Counted from the stretch's first letter, positions 1 through 12,733 are shown. The stretch: 64,000 nt of DNA from Poronia punctata (GCA_022579005.1 MU401505.1:1-64000); one strand, 5' to 3'. The notes: generated by a model not told the origin, from the sequence alone. A program made the numbers and translations.

Positions 1-988
1 TTTAAGCTAAAGTTTTTTATTTTTTAAGTTAATATATTATTATAGCTATAAAGCTAAAGCTTTTATTTTAAATTTTTTATTTTAGTAATAAAATTTTTTT
101 AAGCAAAATAGTTTAATTTTATTAGCTAATGCTATTATTGCTAAGTTGCTATGCTATTAAGCTTTAATAATAATAATAAGCAATATAAAACTTTTAATTA
201 TTAAAACTAGTAAAATAGCTAAATTATATATATTAATTAATGTACGTATAAAAAAGTAAAACTTCTTTTTTTTACAAAATTTGCATATACTAAATAAGTA
301 AAAAAAAACCTTTTATAAGAAAACCTTTTTTTTTATAATAATCTTTACTATAGCTATATAACTTCTACTATATAAGCATTACATTAATTCCTATTATCTT
401 ATAACCTATTAAATCTAACAGCAAGCTAGGTATCTTTTTATAAAGGCAAAATTATTAATTTTATAAGCTATACAGGTTATTAAAAAATAAAAACAAATTA
501 CAGGTTAATAGAAATAAGGCATATATAAGCTATACAAGTATTATATTTATAAAAAAAGCGATAGTTATAGTAAAAATAGCTAGAAATTAAAGGAATTATA
601 TTAAAGATACTAAATTTTGTATAAGGGGTGGTATTATTCTATATCTTTTTAAAAGGTAACGTATTTATGCATCCTTAGTATACATGCACTTTTTAATTTA
701 CGTGTATTAAAGTTCTAGTATTTTAAGTTTTATATTTATACCTTTTGTATAAGTAGAGGCTAAGGTGAATATAGTTAAATATTTGCAGCCTATTTTCCCG
801 TACTATAGTTTTTACTATCTATGCAGTATGCTAAGCCTAAATAGGCATAGTTAAGCCTCTTGCTTTATTATTTATAGGTTTTTATAATAAGGTAAAGCTT
901 GCCTAGTAAAATTTTAAGTACTTACTTATTTCTTTACTTACTTATATATATATACTTTTTTACTTAAAGTCTTTTAGTTGCTATTACT
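1..988. repeat. AT-rich RIP-degraded repeat flank
   Basis: This is extremely AT-rich, TpA-dominated DNA with no open frame of useful length. Surviving cytosines sit mostly before T and rarely before A, which is what RIP (CpA to TpA) leaves behind. It contains the left arm of an inverted-repeat element (about 777-848) and, just before the LTR-like repeat, the 5-bp string TTACT (984-988) that recurs at 7794-7798. The left edge of the window lies inside this block, so its full extent is unknown. Confidence 0.8.
777..848 (+). repeat. left terminal-inverted-repeat arm of an older element
   Basis: Shares a core of roughly 55 bp with the reverse complement of 7981-8060, centred on TTTTCCCGTACTATAG. 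The mismatches in the core are C/T or G/A transitions, as expected when RIP hits both copies. Outer ends are blurred and I could not fix a target duplication. The two arms lie outside the LTR-like pair, so this element appears to be the older host of that insertion. Confidence 0.65.
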
Positions 989-1234
989 TGTTACAATTAG
1001 GTTATAAAGAAGACAAGGCTCTTTAAGGTGACTTAATTTATTGTTAAAAATCTAAAGGTAAAAAGAAAAAGAAAGAAAAGCCTTTAAAATCTTGTTAAGT
1101 GTGCAAACTTATGTGTATATACTATAGTAGGTTTGCAGCTGTTTATAGGTGCAAGCTTTAATATTTATTATTTAAAAAAAGTAATAGCTATAAGCTACTT
1201 AGTTAGCTATATTGCTATTAACTAATTTGTAACT
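989..1234 (+). repeat. left long terminal repeat (LTR-like)
   Basis: A repeat of about 246 bp matches 7549-7793 in direct orientation. It starts TGTTAC and ends GTAACT, so the tips are a short inverted repeat as in retrotransposon LTRs, although the last base departs from the usual TG...CA. The mismatches I compared between the copies are transitions, so RIP explains the divergence. It is preceded by TTACT, the same 5 bp that follows the right copy. Confidence 0.7.
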
Positions 1235-4200
1235 ACTTTTTATAAAAAAAATAACTTATTTTAAAGTATGTACTAGGTTTAAACTAGTAACCTTTAAGTG
1301 CTTTAACTGCTTTTTAGCTAAAAAGAGATTGCTTTAAATATTTACTAATTATTATAACGCTTTAAGCTTTTATACTATTGCGCTATAATAGTAGTTTTTT
1401 TATAGTTAATTATATTAATTAACTATATAAAGTAGTTTTTTTTATGCGTTTTTTTTATACGTTTTTTGCTTTATTTTATTTTTTATTATAGCTTTATTAT
1501 TATTTTTATATGCTTTAGCAAATTTATTATTTTTAGCTGCTTTTAGCTACTTATATAAGCGTATTAAAAAACTAGCTACTTTAAAGTATTGTTTATAAAA
1601 TTGCTTTAATATTTTTACGCTATTTTTAAAGTTTTTTATATAGTACTATTTTTTATTTATATTTTAGCTTTTTTAGTTTACTTTATATTATAGTTTATTA
1701 TAGTACATTTTTAAAGTTTGCACTTTTTTAACTATAAATTTTTTTTTGCTTATTAGTTTAATTATTTTTTTTTAAAGTTTTTAGCTTTTTAGCTTAGTAG
1801 TAAGTTATTAAAGTATTTTTAAAGTTTATTAATATAATATTTATTAGTTACTTGCTATAATAGCAATACTTTAAGTATATAAGTATTGCTATTTTGCTTT
1901 AAAATATAAAATTTTTATTAAGTTATTAAGTAATTAAGCTTATTTAAAAGCTAGTTAGTTTGCTAAAACTATTATTTTTTAAAAATAAAAACGTAGTCTT
2001 TTTTATTAAAATCTAAGTTTTTATAGCTTTTATTAGCTTATATAGTTATATGCTTTTATATTTACTATAAGTGCTTTTTTATTATATTAATATAGTTTTT
2101 AATTTTTTATGCCTTATTTTAAGCATTACTATATAGCTAGTATTTATAGCAAAAAAAACTAGTTATTTTTTTTTTAATAGTTTTATTTTTTTAATTAAAA
2201 TAAAATAGCATTAAAAATTTTATTTTTATTTTATAAAAAAAAAGTTTTATAAACTTATAAAAAATTATAGCTTATATATAATTTATAGCTAAAAAATTTT
2301 TTAACTAATTATTTTAGTAGTAACTAATATAAAAACGTAGTTGCTAATTTAAGTATTTATTTATAATTTTTGCTTATTTTACTATTTTATAGTAGCTTGC
2401 TAACGTTAAAGTTTACGTTATACTAAATATTTTAGCTAGTTTATTTATAAATACTAAAATAAATTATAGTTTTTAGTTTAATATAATAATAATAAGCAAG
2501 CTAAATATTTTAAAAGGTTTTTTATAATATATTTGCGCTACTTATTACGCTATAACTTTAGTAGTACAAAAGATTATTTAAGCCTTTTTGCTTAATTTAT
2601 TTACTATTACTATTATATTATTATAGCTATGCTTATTTTTAAGCATTTATTTAAAGTTAATTATAAAGTAGCGCTATATATATTTTAGCACTAGTAATAG
2701 TATTAATTTTTTTAAAGTTTTATTTTTTAATACTTTTGCTAAGCAGCAACTTAAATAATTTACTATATATTTATTATAATTATTTTTTAGTTTAAGCTAC
2801 TAATACTACTTTATAACTAGCTAGCAAGTTTTTTATTTTTTAAAGTATATAGTTAAAATTTATTTATATGCTTTTATAATAAGCTTTGTATATAAGTATA
2901 GCATATTTAAAATTACTAGCTATTTTTAGTATATAGTTAGTTTATTTAGTATAATTTATAAGTTTTTTATTTTGTTAACTAAAGTTAAAGCTTATACTTT
3001 TTGCTAATATATTTATATTTTTAAATTATTTTAGTTTTTATAAAATATTTTATTAATTAGTTAAAGGCTTAATAATAATAAGTTTATATTAAATAGTAAT
3101 AAGTTTTTTACTTTTTTTTAAAGTTAAAATGCTAATATTTTAGTTTATATTTTATTTATTTATTTTACTATAAATTTTAAGTTTATAGGTTTAAAAGGTA
3201 TAGCATAGCGTTATAGTTTTTTTTTTTTTTTATAATATTATATTTTTTTATTTTTTAAATAGCACATTTGCTATAACGTTTTTTTTTTTAGTTTATATAT
3301 TACTATAAAGTTATATTTAGCTATTAAAGTTAACTATTATGCTTAGTATAAGTTAAAATATTGCTTAGTATTAAAATATTTTAAAGCCTTATTATTTATA
3401 ATAATTAAAAATAGTTTTTTTTTAATAACTAATTAGTTTAGCTTGCTACTTTTTTAGCACTAGTACTATAGCTAGCATTTTTTTATTATAAATATTATAA
3501 TTTAACTTTGCGCTACTTATAGTTTTTTAAAAAAAAGCTACTAAGTACTACTTATTATTTAAGTATAGTTAAAATAAAACTTTTACTACTATTTTGTTTA
3601 ATATATTAATTTTTACTTTTATAAGTAGGTTATAATTATAATACTTTAAAAAAAAAAGCTAAAATAAGTATTTTTTTTAATCTTTAAAATATGTTTTTAT
3701 ACTTATTATTTTATAAAAAAAAAGTATTAAAATAAGTTAAAGCTATAAGTAACTTTGCTTTTTTGCTATATTTATAAATAAACTTTTAATAAAAGTTGCA
3801 AAACTTTAAAAATAATTAAACTTTTTTTACTATAATAAGCATAGCTTAATTATAAACTATTTTAATTTTAGTTAAGTTAACGCTAATACTAATTAAACTT
3901 ATTATATAATTAAAAAATTTAGTTTATATAATATAAAATTTTAACTTTTTTAAATTTACTTATAACCTTATATTTTTAAGCTATTAAAGCACTTTTTTTA
4001 TATGCTTTTAATATTTTTTTATTATGTTTAAGTATATTAAAATATTATTTACGTATATATAGTAAAAGTAGTTTAAATAGTTAAATAATATATTATTAAT
4101 ATACTTTTAAAATATAAAAAAACTATTAATTAGCTTAAATAGTAAAACCTTATACTAGTAAGCCTTATATTATATTTTAAAAGTTATTAAGTTTTTTATT

Positions 4201-7200
4201 TTTACTATTATTTAAATTTTATAAAAAGCTTATTATATATTACTTTTTATAAAAATCTTTATATAAGTTATTTAAAATAGCGTTTTTTTAATTAAAAGTA
4301 GCAAATAATAGTTTTTTTTTATTAAGCTATTTAGTTTTTTATAGTTTATATAAAACTGCAATTTTTTATAAAGTTTTTATATAAATAAAATAAGCAATGC
4401 TTATAATATATTACTAAGCTTTATAATTTTTTTTTATAAGTAATTTACTAAATATTTTTAAATAGCTTTTAGTTTATTAAAAAATATTTTATATAAAAAG
4501 CTATACTTTAAGTTTTTAGCTAACTTGCTATTAATAAAGTTTATTAAGTAGTTTATATTAAGTTAGCATAAAAGCAGTTTATTAAAGTTTACTTTACTAA
4601 AAGTTTATAAAAAGTTATAATACTTTAAAAAAATTACTTTTAAAGCTTTCTTTTTAATTTTTTACTTTTTTTATTAAAAAACTATTTTATAGTTTGCTTA
4701 TTAATAATAAAGTTAATTTTTTTATGCTTATTATTTTAACTTTATTTTTTAAGCAGTTTATATATACTATTTATTAAAATAATAAAGCTATAAGTAAGCA
4801 TAGCTTTATATATAGTCTTTTTTTATACTAAGCAATGCTATTTTTGTATATTTAATAAAGTTTTTATATATTTAATAACTATTTACTAAATATGCTTAAT
4901 TTTTTATATTTTTTATAGCTAGCTTTTTTTTTTTAGCTATAATTATATTTTATTTAGTTTTTATAAAGCTTTTTTTATTTTTTATATGTTTGCTTTAGTA
5001 AAGTTAAAGTTAGTTTATAGTTTTTTTATTTTTTATTTAATTTTAAATAATACTTATATTAAGTTTTTACTATGCAAGCTATATTTAACTTTTATTAAAA
5101 GGTTTTTTAAAAATATAAAGTAGTAGTAATAATAATTTAATAAAATATTATATTTAGTAAACTATAGTTTTTTTAAAATTATTAAATATTACATTTTTAA
5201 AACTACTAAAAAAACGTTTTTAAAAGTCTTTTTATTAATATAAAAAGTAGCTATAAAAATCTTATAAATTTTTTAGCTTTTTTTTTTATTAAATTTTATA
5301 GCTATTTAAAAATTAAAGTTTATAATAATTATAAGTTTTAAGTTTATTTTAATTTATTTAGCAAGTTTAGTATTAATTGCTATATATATATTAGCTTTTA
5401 TATTATTAAAAGTATTGTTTATTAATAAAAAAGATTTATTATTTAATAGTATATAGTTAAATATAAAAAGTTTTTTTTTTATATACTTATTTATAATATT
5501 TAGTTTTTTATAAATTTTAAAATTTAATAACACTTTTTTTAAATAAAAGTTTATTTAGCTTAAAGTTACTTTTTTAACAATTTTTTATTTTTAGTATTAA
5601 ATTATTATTAAGTATTAATATTATATTTATATACTAGTAAAATTGCTTAAACGCGCGCTTATTAGTTAAAATTATCTTTTTTTAGTAAGCACTTATAAAA
5701 AGTGTATTTTTATACTTTATAATTAAAATAACGTTTTTTTATAATAAAAGTCTTTATTTTTTTAGCTATAAGCTTAGTTTATTACTTTACTAAGTTATAG
5801 TTACTTTTTTAATAACGCAATTTATAACTTTTACTAGTAGTTAAAGTTAGCTTAAAAGTACTAAAAGTTAATTAAGTAAGCTTAGTTATATTAGTTTATA
5901 TATATATGTTATTATTGCTTACTATTTTCTAGTTTACTTTATATTTATTTTTTTATTAAAATATATATACTATTTAAGTATAATATTAAATAAAGGCTTT
6001 AAAGTTTATTATTTTATTTAAGTATTAAAAAATAGTTTTTTAATATAGTTTAGCTATAAGCTTATTATAATTTTTTTTTTTTACTTAGTATAAAGAATAC
6101 GTTATTTTTTATAAGTTAAATAAAATTATTTTTAAAAATTTAATAATTAGCAAAGCTTTTTATTTTTAGCTTTTAATATTTTACTTTAACTTATTATTTA
6201 TAGTTAACATTTTTATATTTACTTTTTAAGTAATTTAAAAGCTTAAATAAAGTATTAATTATATTTAAATAATTATTTTATAAGTAAAGCTATAAATTTT
6301 TAATTATAGTACTTTTTAAGTAAGCTTTTATATTTATAAAGCGCGCTTAGTTATTAATAAACTAGTTTTAATTAGCTTTAAGCTAGTTTTTTATATATTA
6401 TAGCTATACTTTAAAAATAACTTTGTTTTTTTATTATTATTATAAAATATAAATATTTTAATTTTAGCAAACTTATTTACTTAGCTTGCTATTAAAAATA
6501 TTAAAGTATTATTATAAAATTAAAATTAATATTATAATAAAAAGTTTACTATTTATTAGTTTATATTATTAACTTAAGCTTTAAAGCGTTTAATTTTAGC
6601 ATATAAGTTAACTAGTTTTTATATTATATGTTTTATAGCTTTATTTAAGCTAAAAGCTTTAAAAATTAATATATTATTATTATGCTTATAAGCTTATTAA
6701 TAAAGCGTTTATATTTTTTTTAATAAAGTTATATTTTTTTTTGCTAAAGCTATATTTTTTTAAAGTTTTAACTAAGCTAAGTAGTATGCTTAGTAAATAA
6801 AGTTTATTATAGTTTTTTTGCTTATAGTAAAGCTTATATATATTTTATTTGCTTAAAAGTAGTAAATAAATAATATAAGCATTTATAGCTTAAATTTTTA
6901 AAATATAATATTTAAGTAAAACTTTACTAGGTTTTTAAAAGCTTTAAGATTTATAGTACTATTAAAATTAAAAATTGCTACTTTTTTATTTTTAATTATT
7001 GCTATAAAAAAAAAGCTTAGTTTATTAAACCTTTTAATAAATACTTTAATAAAAGCTATAACTAGTTTATAAGTTTTTTAGTAATACTTTGCTTATATAG
7101 CTATATAATAAAACTTTTTAAATATTTTTGCTATAATTTACTAATTAAATATATAAGCTTGCTTAAGCAAAGTATTAAGTATATTTTTATTATTAAATCT

Positions 7201-7548
7201 TTTATATTTTATTATTTTTATATTTATATTAAAAAATAAATATAAAATAATAGTAAATTTATAATAAGTTTTAGTTTAAAGTATTTTATTTACTTATAAA
7301 ATAATTTTTATAAAATTATTATTTTTATATAGTATTTTAGCTAAAGCTAACTACTTTATAGCTATATGCATTTTTACGCGTTTTTTATCTTTTTAAGCTA
7401 TAATTTTAGTTAATAGCTTACTTTAGTTAAATATTAGTAGCTTAGCAACTTTATTAATATATATTAGTTAAATTAAGTATTAAAGTTAGTTTTATAAGTT
7501 AAAATTGCGCGTATAGTTTTATACTTATATTGTTTATAACTTTTAAAT
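1235..7548. mobile_element. RIP-destroyed interior of an LTR retrotransposon
   Basis: About 6.3 kb of DNA with very low GC lies between the two direct repeats, a normal interior size for a Copia or Gypsy element. Stops occur in every frame and I cannot recover gag, protease, reverse transcriptase or integrase motifs, so the superfamily is not assignable. Cytosine survives mainly in GCT, ACT and GCG contexts. Identification as a retrotransposon rests on repeat architecture and the flanking 5-bp duplication, not on protein evidence. Confidence 0.65.
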
Positions 7549-7793
7549 TATTATAATTAGGTTATAAAGAAAACAAGGCTTTTTAAAATAACTTAATTTA
7601 TTATTAAAAATCTAAAAGTAAAGAAAAAAAAAAAAAAAGCTTTTAAGATTTTATTAAGTATATAGACCTATATGTGCACACTATAGTAGGTCTACAGCTA
7701 TTTATAAGTGCAGGCTCTAGTGTTTATTGTTTAAAAGAGGTAATAGCTATAAGCTACCTAGTTGGCTGTACTGCTATTAACTAATCCGTAACT
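7549..7793 (+). repeat. right long terminal repeat (LTR-like)
   Basis: Direct copy of 989-1234. It keeps more G and C in places (for example around 7660-7790) than the left copy, so the two were mutated independently. It ends GTAACT and is followed immediately by TTACT (7794-7798), the probable target-site duplication. Confidence 0.7.
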
Positions 7794-7798
7794 TTACT

Positions 7799-8066
7799 TG
7801 CAGTTTATAAAAATAAAAATAAAAAAACAAAAAAAAACCTACGTTAATATCTTTTTATATAGCACATATATACTTAGCTTGCAAAGCTTAAAAAAAAACC
7901 TTTACTAGCTATATAAAATAGCTATATATATACGTATTAAATACAGAGGTAAGTATATAGTAAATATATAAAGACGCTAGCCTACCTATTTCGGCTTGGC
8001 ATACTGCACAGATAGTAAAAACTATAGTACGGGAAAATGCCCTGAGGTATTTGTGCAAATATAGTA
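7799..8066. repeat. right part of the interrupted inverted-repeat element
   Basis: Contains AT-rich sequence (7799-7970) and then the right inverted arm (7981-8060), complementary to 777-848. If the LTR element and one TTACT are removed, the arms enclose only about 0.5 kb, the size of a MITE-like non-autonomous DNA transposon. The arm coincides with the return to ordinary base composition. Confidence 0.6.
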
Positions 8067-8680
8067 CAAAAACTTAACCAGTTTAGTAAACCGTCGCAGC
8101 GTCGCCTACTCTCTATAGTTTTTCCTGCTTTAGGAATGCATTTGAACGTTAGAAGAAAGGTTGGAATCCCTTTCTAGCTGTTAATTATATAGCTGATCAA
8201 TCTTTACAAGTTTAGTTGAAAGTGACTTTGGTATTAAGAACAAGTATGGCTCTTGCCAATTTGGGTACGTACCTATCTTGGTAGACGATGTGGAGACCGT
8301 CTGAAGGCAGGCACCTGCACCGGGGCCTACCTACCTATGATCTATCAACATCTATGATCTATCCTATTGCACATGATTTACCTGCACGTACTTTCCCCAG
8401 GCAACGCATGGTTGCCTATACCGGCCCACTGACGCCAACAGGCTACAGGGAGATCCAAACTCTCATCTTGCACACTTAAGCGGCAGTGAATCAGTGGTTG
8501 TCTACTTACTTTACTAAATTCGGGCTGCAACAAACTTGGGTGACGACACTAAATAATGAACAGTAGGTATATAAGGCAGTATAAGTGAAGAGGGGGTGTC
8601 AGAAACTCTACGTGTAGCCATACAATCATTTTCACCACCATCACCTGTCCATACGACATTTGTTTGTTAGATGATACATC
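8067..8680. other. intergenic region and 5' leader of the F-box gene
   Basis: Normal-GC DNA. One ATG-initiated frame of 63 codons (8288-8479) resembles nothing I know and I do not call it a gene. An ATG at 8671 lies 10 bases upstream of, and out of frame with, the F-box start. No RNA gene is visible. Confidence 0.5.
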
Positions 8681-10392
8681 ATGTCTTCTCCTCTACTTAA
8701 TAACCCTCTCGAGGTGATTCTACAGATCACCTCATACCTCACGACACCGGAATTCGGGCATCTGCGAGCCTCCTGTAAGCAGCTCGAGGGTTCGCTGTCT
8801 GCCGTATTTGCCAAGGAGTTCTTCTCCAAGAGACAGTTCTCCCTGACAGAATTCAGCATTCAGACCCTACTGGATATTTCAAAGTCACGGTTTGGTCCAG
8901 GTCTCACCCATCTTATCATTCACCTGGAGCATCCGGCCTCGATTCTCATGACTGTCACCCAGCGTCAACAAGGCCTCACGTTGCGGGGACATAATGAACA
9001 CGTATATCAGTACCTCAGCCACTCTATATTCACCAGCACTGGTCGAGACTTGGAAATGCTATCGGAAGCCATTCAACATCTGCCGAACCTCGAGACGATT
9101 GGCATGCGAGACTTCAACAGTAAACGTACTCGTGACCTTACACTTTGGCATAGCTATGGTAGTCCTACGTTGAATCAAAGGACATCACCAGCCAATCTAC
9201 TAGGGCTTCCTGGCATCAGGCGCCCTCAGGAGTTTCGTACCAATGAGTACACTAACCATGTTTTCCTGGCCATTGTGCGTGCCATTGCAGCTTCGGCAGG
9301 TACGTTATAACGTTGAACTCGCTGTTCATCTGGCTTGCCCAACAAACAAAACTAATCTGATGACATAGCCTCTGGCCATAATCCTCGTCTCACCCGTCTC
9401 GAGGTTCTTCTACACCGATGCCACTTTTCAGACTCGGCCTTTGTCATCCCCCCACAGTGGGAGGATGGCATTACACTCGGGTTGGGCAAACTCACGACTA
9501 TACTCATCGATGGCCTCACAACTTTATACCACGATCGTCCATACATGCAGTTCTCGCCGTCAGAGCCAGAACCCAACGACGGATATTTTCTGACTAGATT
9601 CTTACTAAAAGCAACGGCTTTGGAGCACTTGCGCTTGAACTTCCCGACCTATGATCGGGCAGCTATCCAACACGTATTGGCGTGGTTAGCAAACACGAGT
9701 GGGCGAACCAGCCTGGACACAACGCCGGAGAATGGGCTGGCTGCGTTAGTTGTGAGATTCAGCAGATTCCGCTAGTAAACTCGAGCGAGTATGAAACTGA
9801 CAGCTGTGTCTAAAGAGACCTGGTGTTCTTCCCATGTCATACCCGAACCCGCCAACGTTCCGAAACCTGCGACGTATAGACATCGGTATGGCTACGGTGA
9901 AACTATCCACACTCGTTGCGGTTTACAAGGAATACAAGACCTCCCTTCGGGCCATTAGTCTGCACAAATCTAATATAGAGTGTGGACTGAAGGCAAATGT
10001 GTTGGAACGATTATGCCATAAGTTGGTCCAGATCGGCGTCAATCTCAGAGAGTTCAACATGTCTTACTTGGATCAGCATTCGGGTAGAATTCGTTCCCAG
10101 GTGAAATTTTTGAATACAAAAAACAACCGGGTCATGTCATGGAGAGGCACGGCCTTTAGCCAGTCAATCGCCGATATCACCAACAACATCGAATTAGAGC
10201 CGCCGATAGATGGAGATGTAACTATGGATGATGATGATGATTATGATGATGACGGCGACGATGACGATACTGATTCACTTGGTCAGTTTCACATCCCCGT
10301 TATGAATTCATTTTGAACACTTCAAAACTGACAAGTTGCCTTCCCCCGGAACAGAGTCCTCGTCGGAACAAGACAGCGATGATTTCGTATAG
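8681..10392 (+). CDS. F-box-like domain protein
   Basis: A 501-residue protein in four exons: 8681-9299, 9369-9751, 9816-10281 and 10355-10392. The N-terminus (residues about 7-40) has the F-box pattern of Pro-Leu-Glu-Val-Ile followed by hydrophobic helices and a cysteine/leucine-rich second half. The middle has leucine-rich stretches such as LEHLRLNF. The tail is strongly acidic (runs of Asp, then SSSEQDSDD). In fungi such proteins are usually substrate receptors of SCF ubiquitin ligases, or orphan members of large expanded families; the substrate is unknown. Introns 2 and 3 have clear CTGAC branch sites, and the fourth exon encodes only the last dozen residues. It is the first gene beside the RIP block, a setting where recently expanded accessory genes are common. 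F-box identity is likely but rests on a degenerate motif. Confidence 0.75.
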
Positions 10393-11109
10393 AGGGAATA
10401 CTATGGTGTAGGAGATTAATACCAACCAAAGCATGTGATACTGTTTATTGTTCCTGTTCGGCCACTGCTCTCGAACTAGGTATAACGTTTTTTTTTTGCG
10501 TTTGTCTTGGGTTATTTGGAGTCGAGGGAGTGGTTATCGTGTCTTGGGCTCTTACTAGGAAATGACGGGAAACGATCAAATATGCTTTTAGCATGCTTTC
10601 CACCTCAATATTGCATATAAATGTCGAAGAAGCACCGGTGGTAAAGTATTACGACGAACGAGACGGACCTGCCGTTCAACTCTACGCGAGGGGGGGTATA
10701 CTTAGAGTAGACGACAGAGGCTAGTAGGGTTATAGAGGTAGATATCAAAATGAAAGTCTTTGTCAAAGACATGACAGAAACATTACCTCACCTGTAGTTT
10801 ATATTCTAGCTACGTACATACCTACCTATCAAGCAGACTACTTTTCTGCAGGTGGTATATGTTGCTACGTAGGAGACTGGGTATTCTAGGCAGGGTTCTC
10901 TTTTTCCAAGGGCAGTGCCGCAGTGGCTGGACTGCTTATATAGGACATTTAGATGGAACCGTAACTGTAGTTTGTATATCGGATTAAGGTTTGAAGGACG
11001 GAGAGAGGTTGACGGCAAAGTTGTTTGTTTCGAGCCTTGGTGTACTGTAAGTTGTGTTGGATGATTTCGATAACCTAACTCGCCTACTAAGGTACCTACC
11101 GTAGCAGGA
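10393..11109. other. intergenic, no gene seen
   Basis: The 3' flank of the F-box gene and unremarkable intergenic DNA. It holds a short poly-T tract near 10490 and TAGGTAGG/CCTACCTA-type strings. No coding or RNA signal is seen. Confidence 0.5.
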
Positions 11110-11960
11110 AAATGTATACAGCAACAAGGCTTGTTGGACTTTACAAGGGCAGTAAGACTTGCCTGGCAACAAGACTTGTTAGAGAAACAAGACTTGTTAG
11201 AGAAACAAGGCTTGTCAAGCTTTTAAGTACTTTTCATACTAATCAGGAAAGAATGTACTTACTTGCACCTATTGTAACTTCCTTACCTAGGTACTTTTTC
11301 CCTAACCTAACCTAACCTGACCTAACTTAACTTAACTTAGCCATTTCAAAAATTCTAACCTTGTTACTCCGCATACCACCACCACCACTACCACCACCAT
11401 TATCCTTAACCAAAGGCTGCACCAACAGCCATAGCCCTGTTTTTAGCCCGCTGCTAAGGCTATAAAGGTACATTCAATTGCACTGACTTTATATAGTATA
11501 TCTAAGTCACTTTCTAGCTTTCGCAGCATATGCAGATCTTGTAAGTGCTCCTCAGCCGGATTGAATGCTAATTGACCTTCAGGATCCTTGATCCAGGGCC
11601 AGGACCAGGGCCAGGACCAGGACCAGGACCAGGACCAGGACCACCAGGACTACCAGGACCACCAGGACCAGGCTTCCGAATATAGACAATTCTGAAGCTA
11701 TTCAGAAAGGTTGTAGGTAGGTCAGGTCAGGTCAGGTCAGGTCAGGTCAGGTTAGGTCAGACTTGCAAGGTAGGTACAAGTAGGTATGGCAAGTACGTGC
11801 AGGTTAGAAATAGAATAAATGGGCCAATCAGAACGTAGAAATCCAGTAAATCTGACCAATAAGGACGCTGGAAATGACTTTAAGGTGGGCCCACCTCTGA
11901 CAAGTCTTATTTGCCTGACAAGTCTTGTTTGCCTGACAAGCCTTATTCTGATCAGAAGAC
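11110..11960. repeat. repeat cluster with large-scale dyad symmetry
   Basis: Short repeats are arranged as mirror blocks. AACAAG(A/G)CTTGTT-type palindromes occupy 11112-11215 and reappear as ACAAGTCTTG units at 11897-11960. An AACCT pentamer run (11298-11335) is answered by an AGGTC/AGGTT run (11716-11762) on the same strand. A GGACCA minisatellite (about 11590-11670) lies between them. The blocks are imperfect, so it could be an eroded foldback element or independent satellites. Confidence 0.55.
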
Positions 11961-12317
11961 TCCATTATTTGAGAAGCCTTATTGGACTTCTCACCACTCT
12001 ACGGGTCCCGCTGCGGTATGTAGGTAGAGCAGAAACTAGCCGGACGCCCCCCCCCCTGCATGCGGCGTAGCTAAGTATGTAGGTAAGTATATTTATATTT
12101 ATTGGACTAGTAAGTAAGGTATGTAGGTATTGCATGCAATATTATAAGAATATTTTACCTTTGCTAATGATATATGTACTTGTATTCCTTGGCGTTGTTG
12201 GTGCCAGAGGTGGGGTTGAAGTTGTTGAAGATTTGCGCGGGGTATCCGTATCCCGGACCCCTTATTATTATTCTCTAAAAGTGCATGTGGGTCTGGATCA
12301 CCCGGGAGTCTAAAGAG
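11961..12317. other. intergenic, no gene seen
   Basis: Low-complexity strings (a poly-C run at about 12049-12057 and repeated TAGGTA) without coding signal. It links the repeat cluster to the inverted-repeat element. Confidence 0.4.
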
Positions 12318-12733
12318 TAGCCCACCTACGTCTACCTTGAAAAATTCCTACATCTAAGGAGTTCCCCACTTAGGTCCCAATACTTAACGCTAGCATGCAG
12401 ATCGCAACGCAGCGTCTTTTGCCTAAGTATTCAAAAGAAAAATAACATGACCTGCCATACTGCTATACCTGCTATAAGGTACCTGCTATACCTGCCATAC
12501 CTGCCATACCTGCCATACCTGCCATACCTGCGCCTATACTCCTTTATGTTATTTTTAAACATGTATACATACCTGCTTGTAGGTACTACCTATGTTAATC
12601 AGAAGTCATTAATCTCTAAGGTACATGCTAAGGCGCTGTACCATAGAAACATTTAAAAGGAAGGGGCTAACGTGTACTAAGTAGAGAAACTCCTTAGATG
12701 TAGGAATTTTTCAAGGTAGACGTAGGTAGGCTA
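12318..12733. mobile_element. MITE-like inverted-repeat element
   Basis: The arm at 12325-12363 is the exact reverse complement of 12688-12726 (39 of 39 bases). With mismatches the match extends to about 12318-12373 and 12677-12733. The arms enclose about 300 bp with no coding capacity, including a CCTGCCATA tandem array (about 12480-12535). Unlike the block at 1-8060 it shows no RIP-type decay, so it is young or below the length that triggers RIP. No target duplication could be fixed. Confidence 0.65.

Noticed and set aside
11298..11335. AACCT repeat as a telomere remnant
   Set aside because: The unit is a pentamer (AACCT/AACTT), not the fungal TTAGGG hexamer, and it is paired with an inverted AGGTC array nearby; better explained as a microsatellite.
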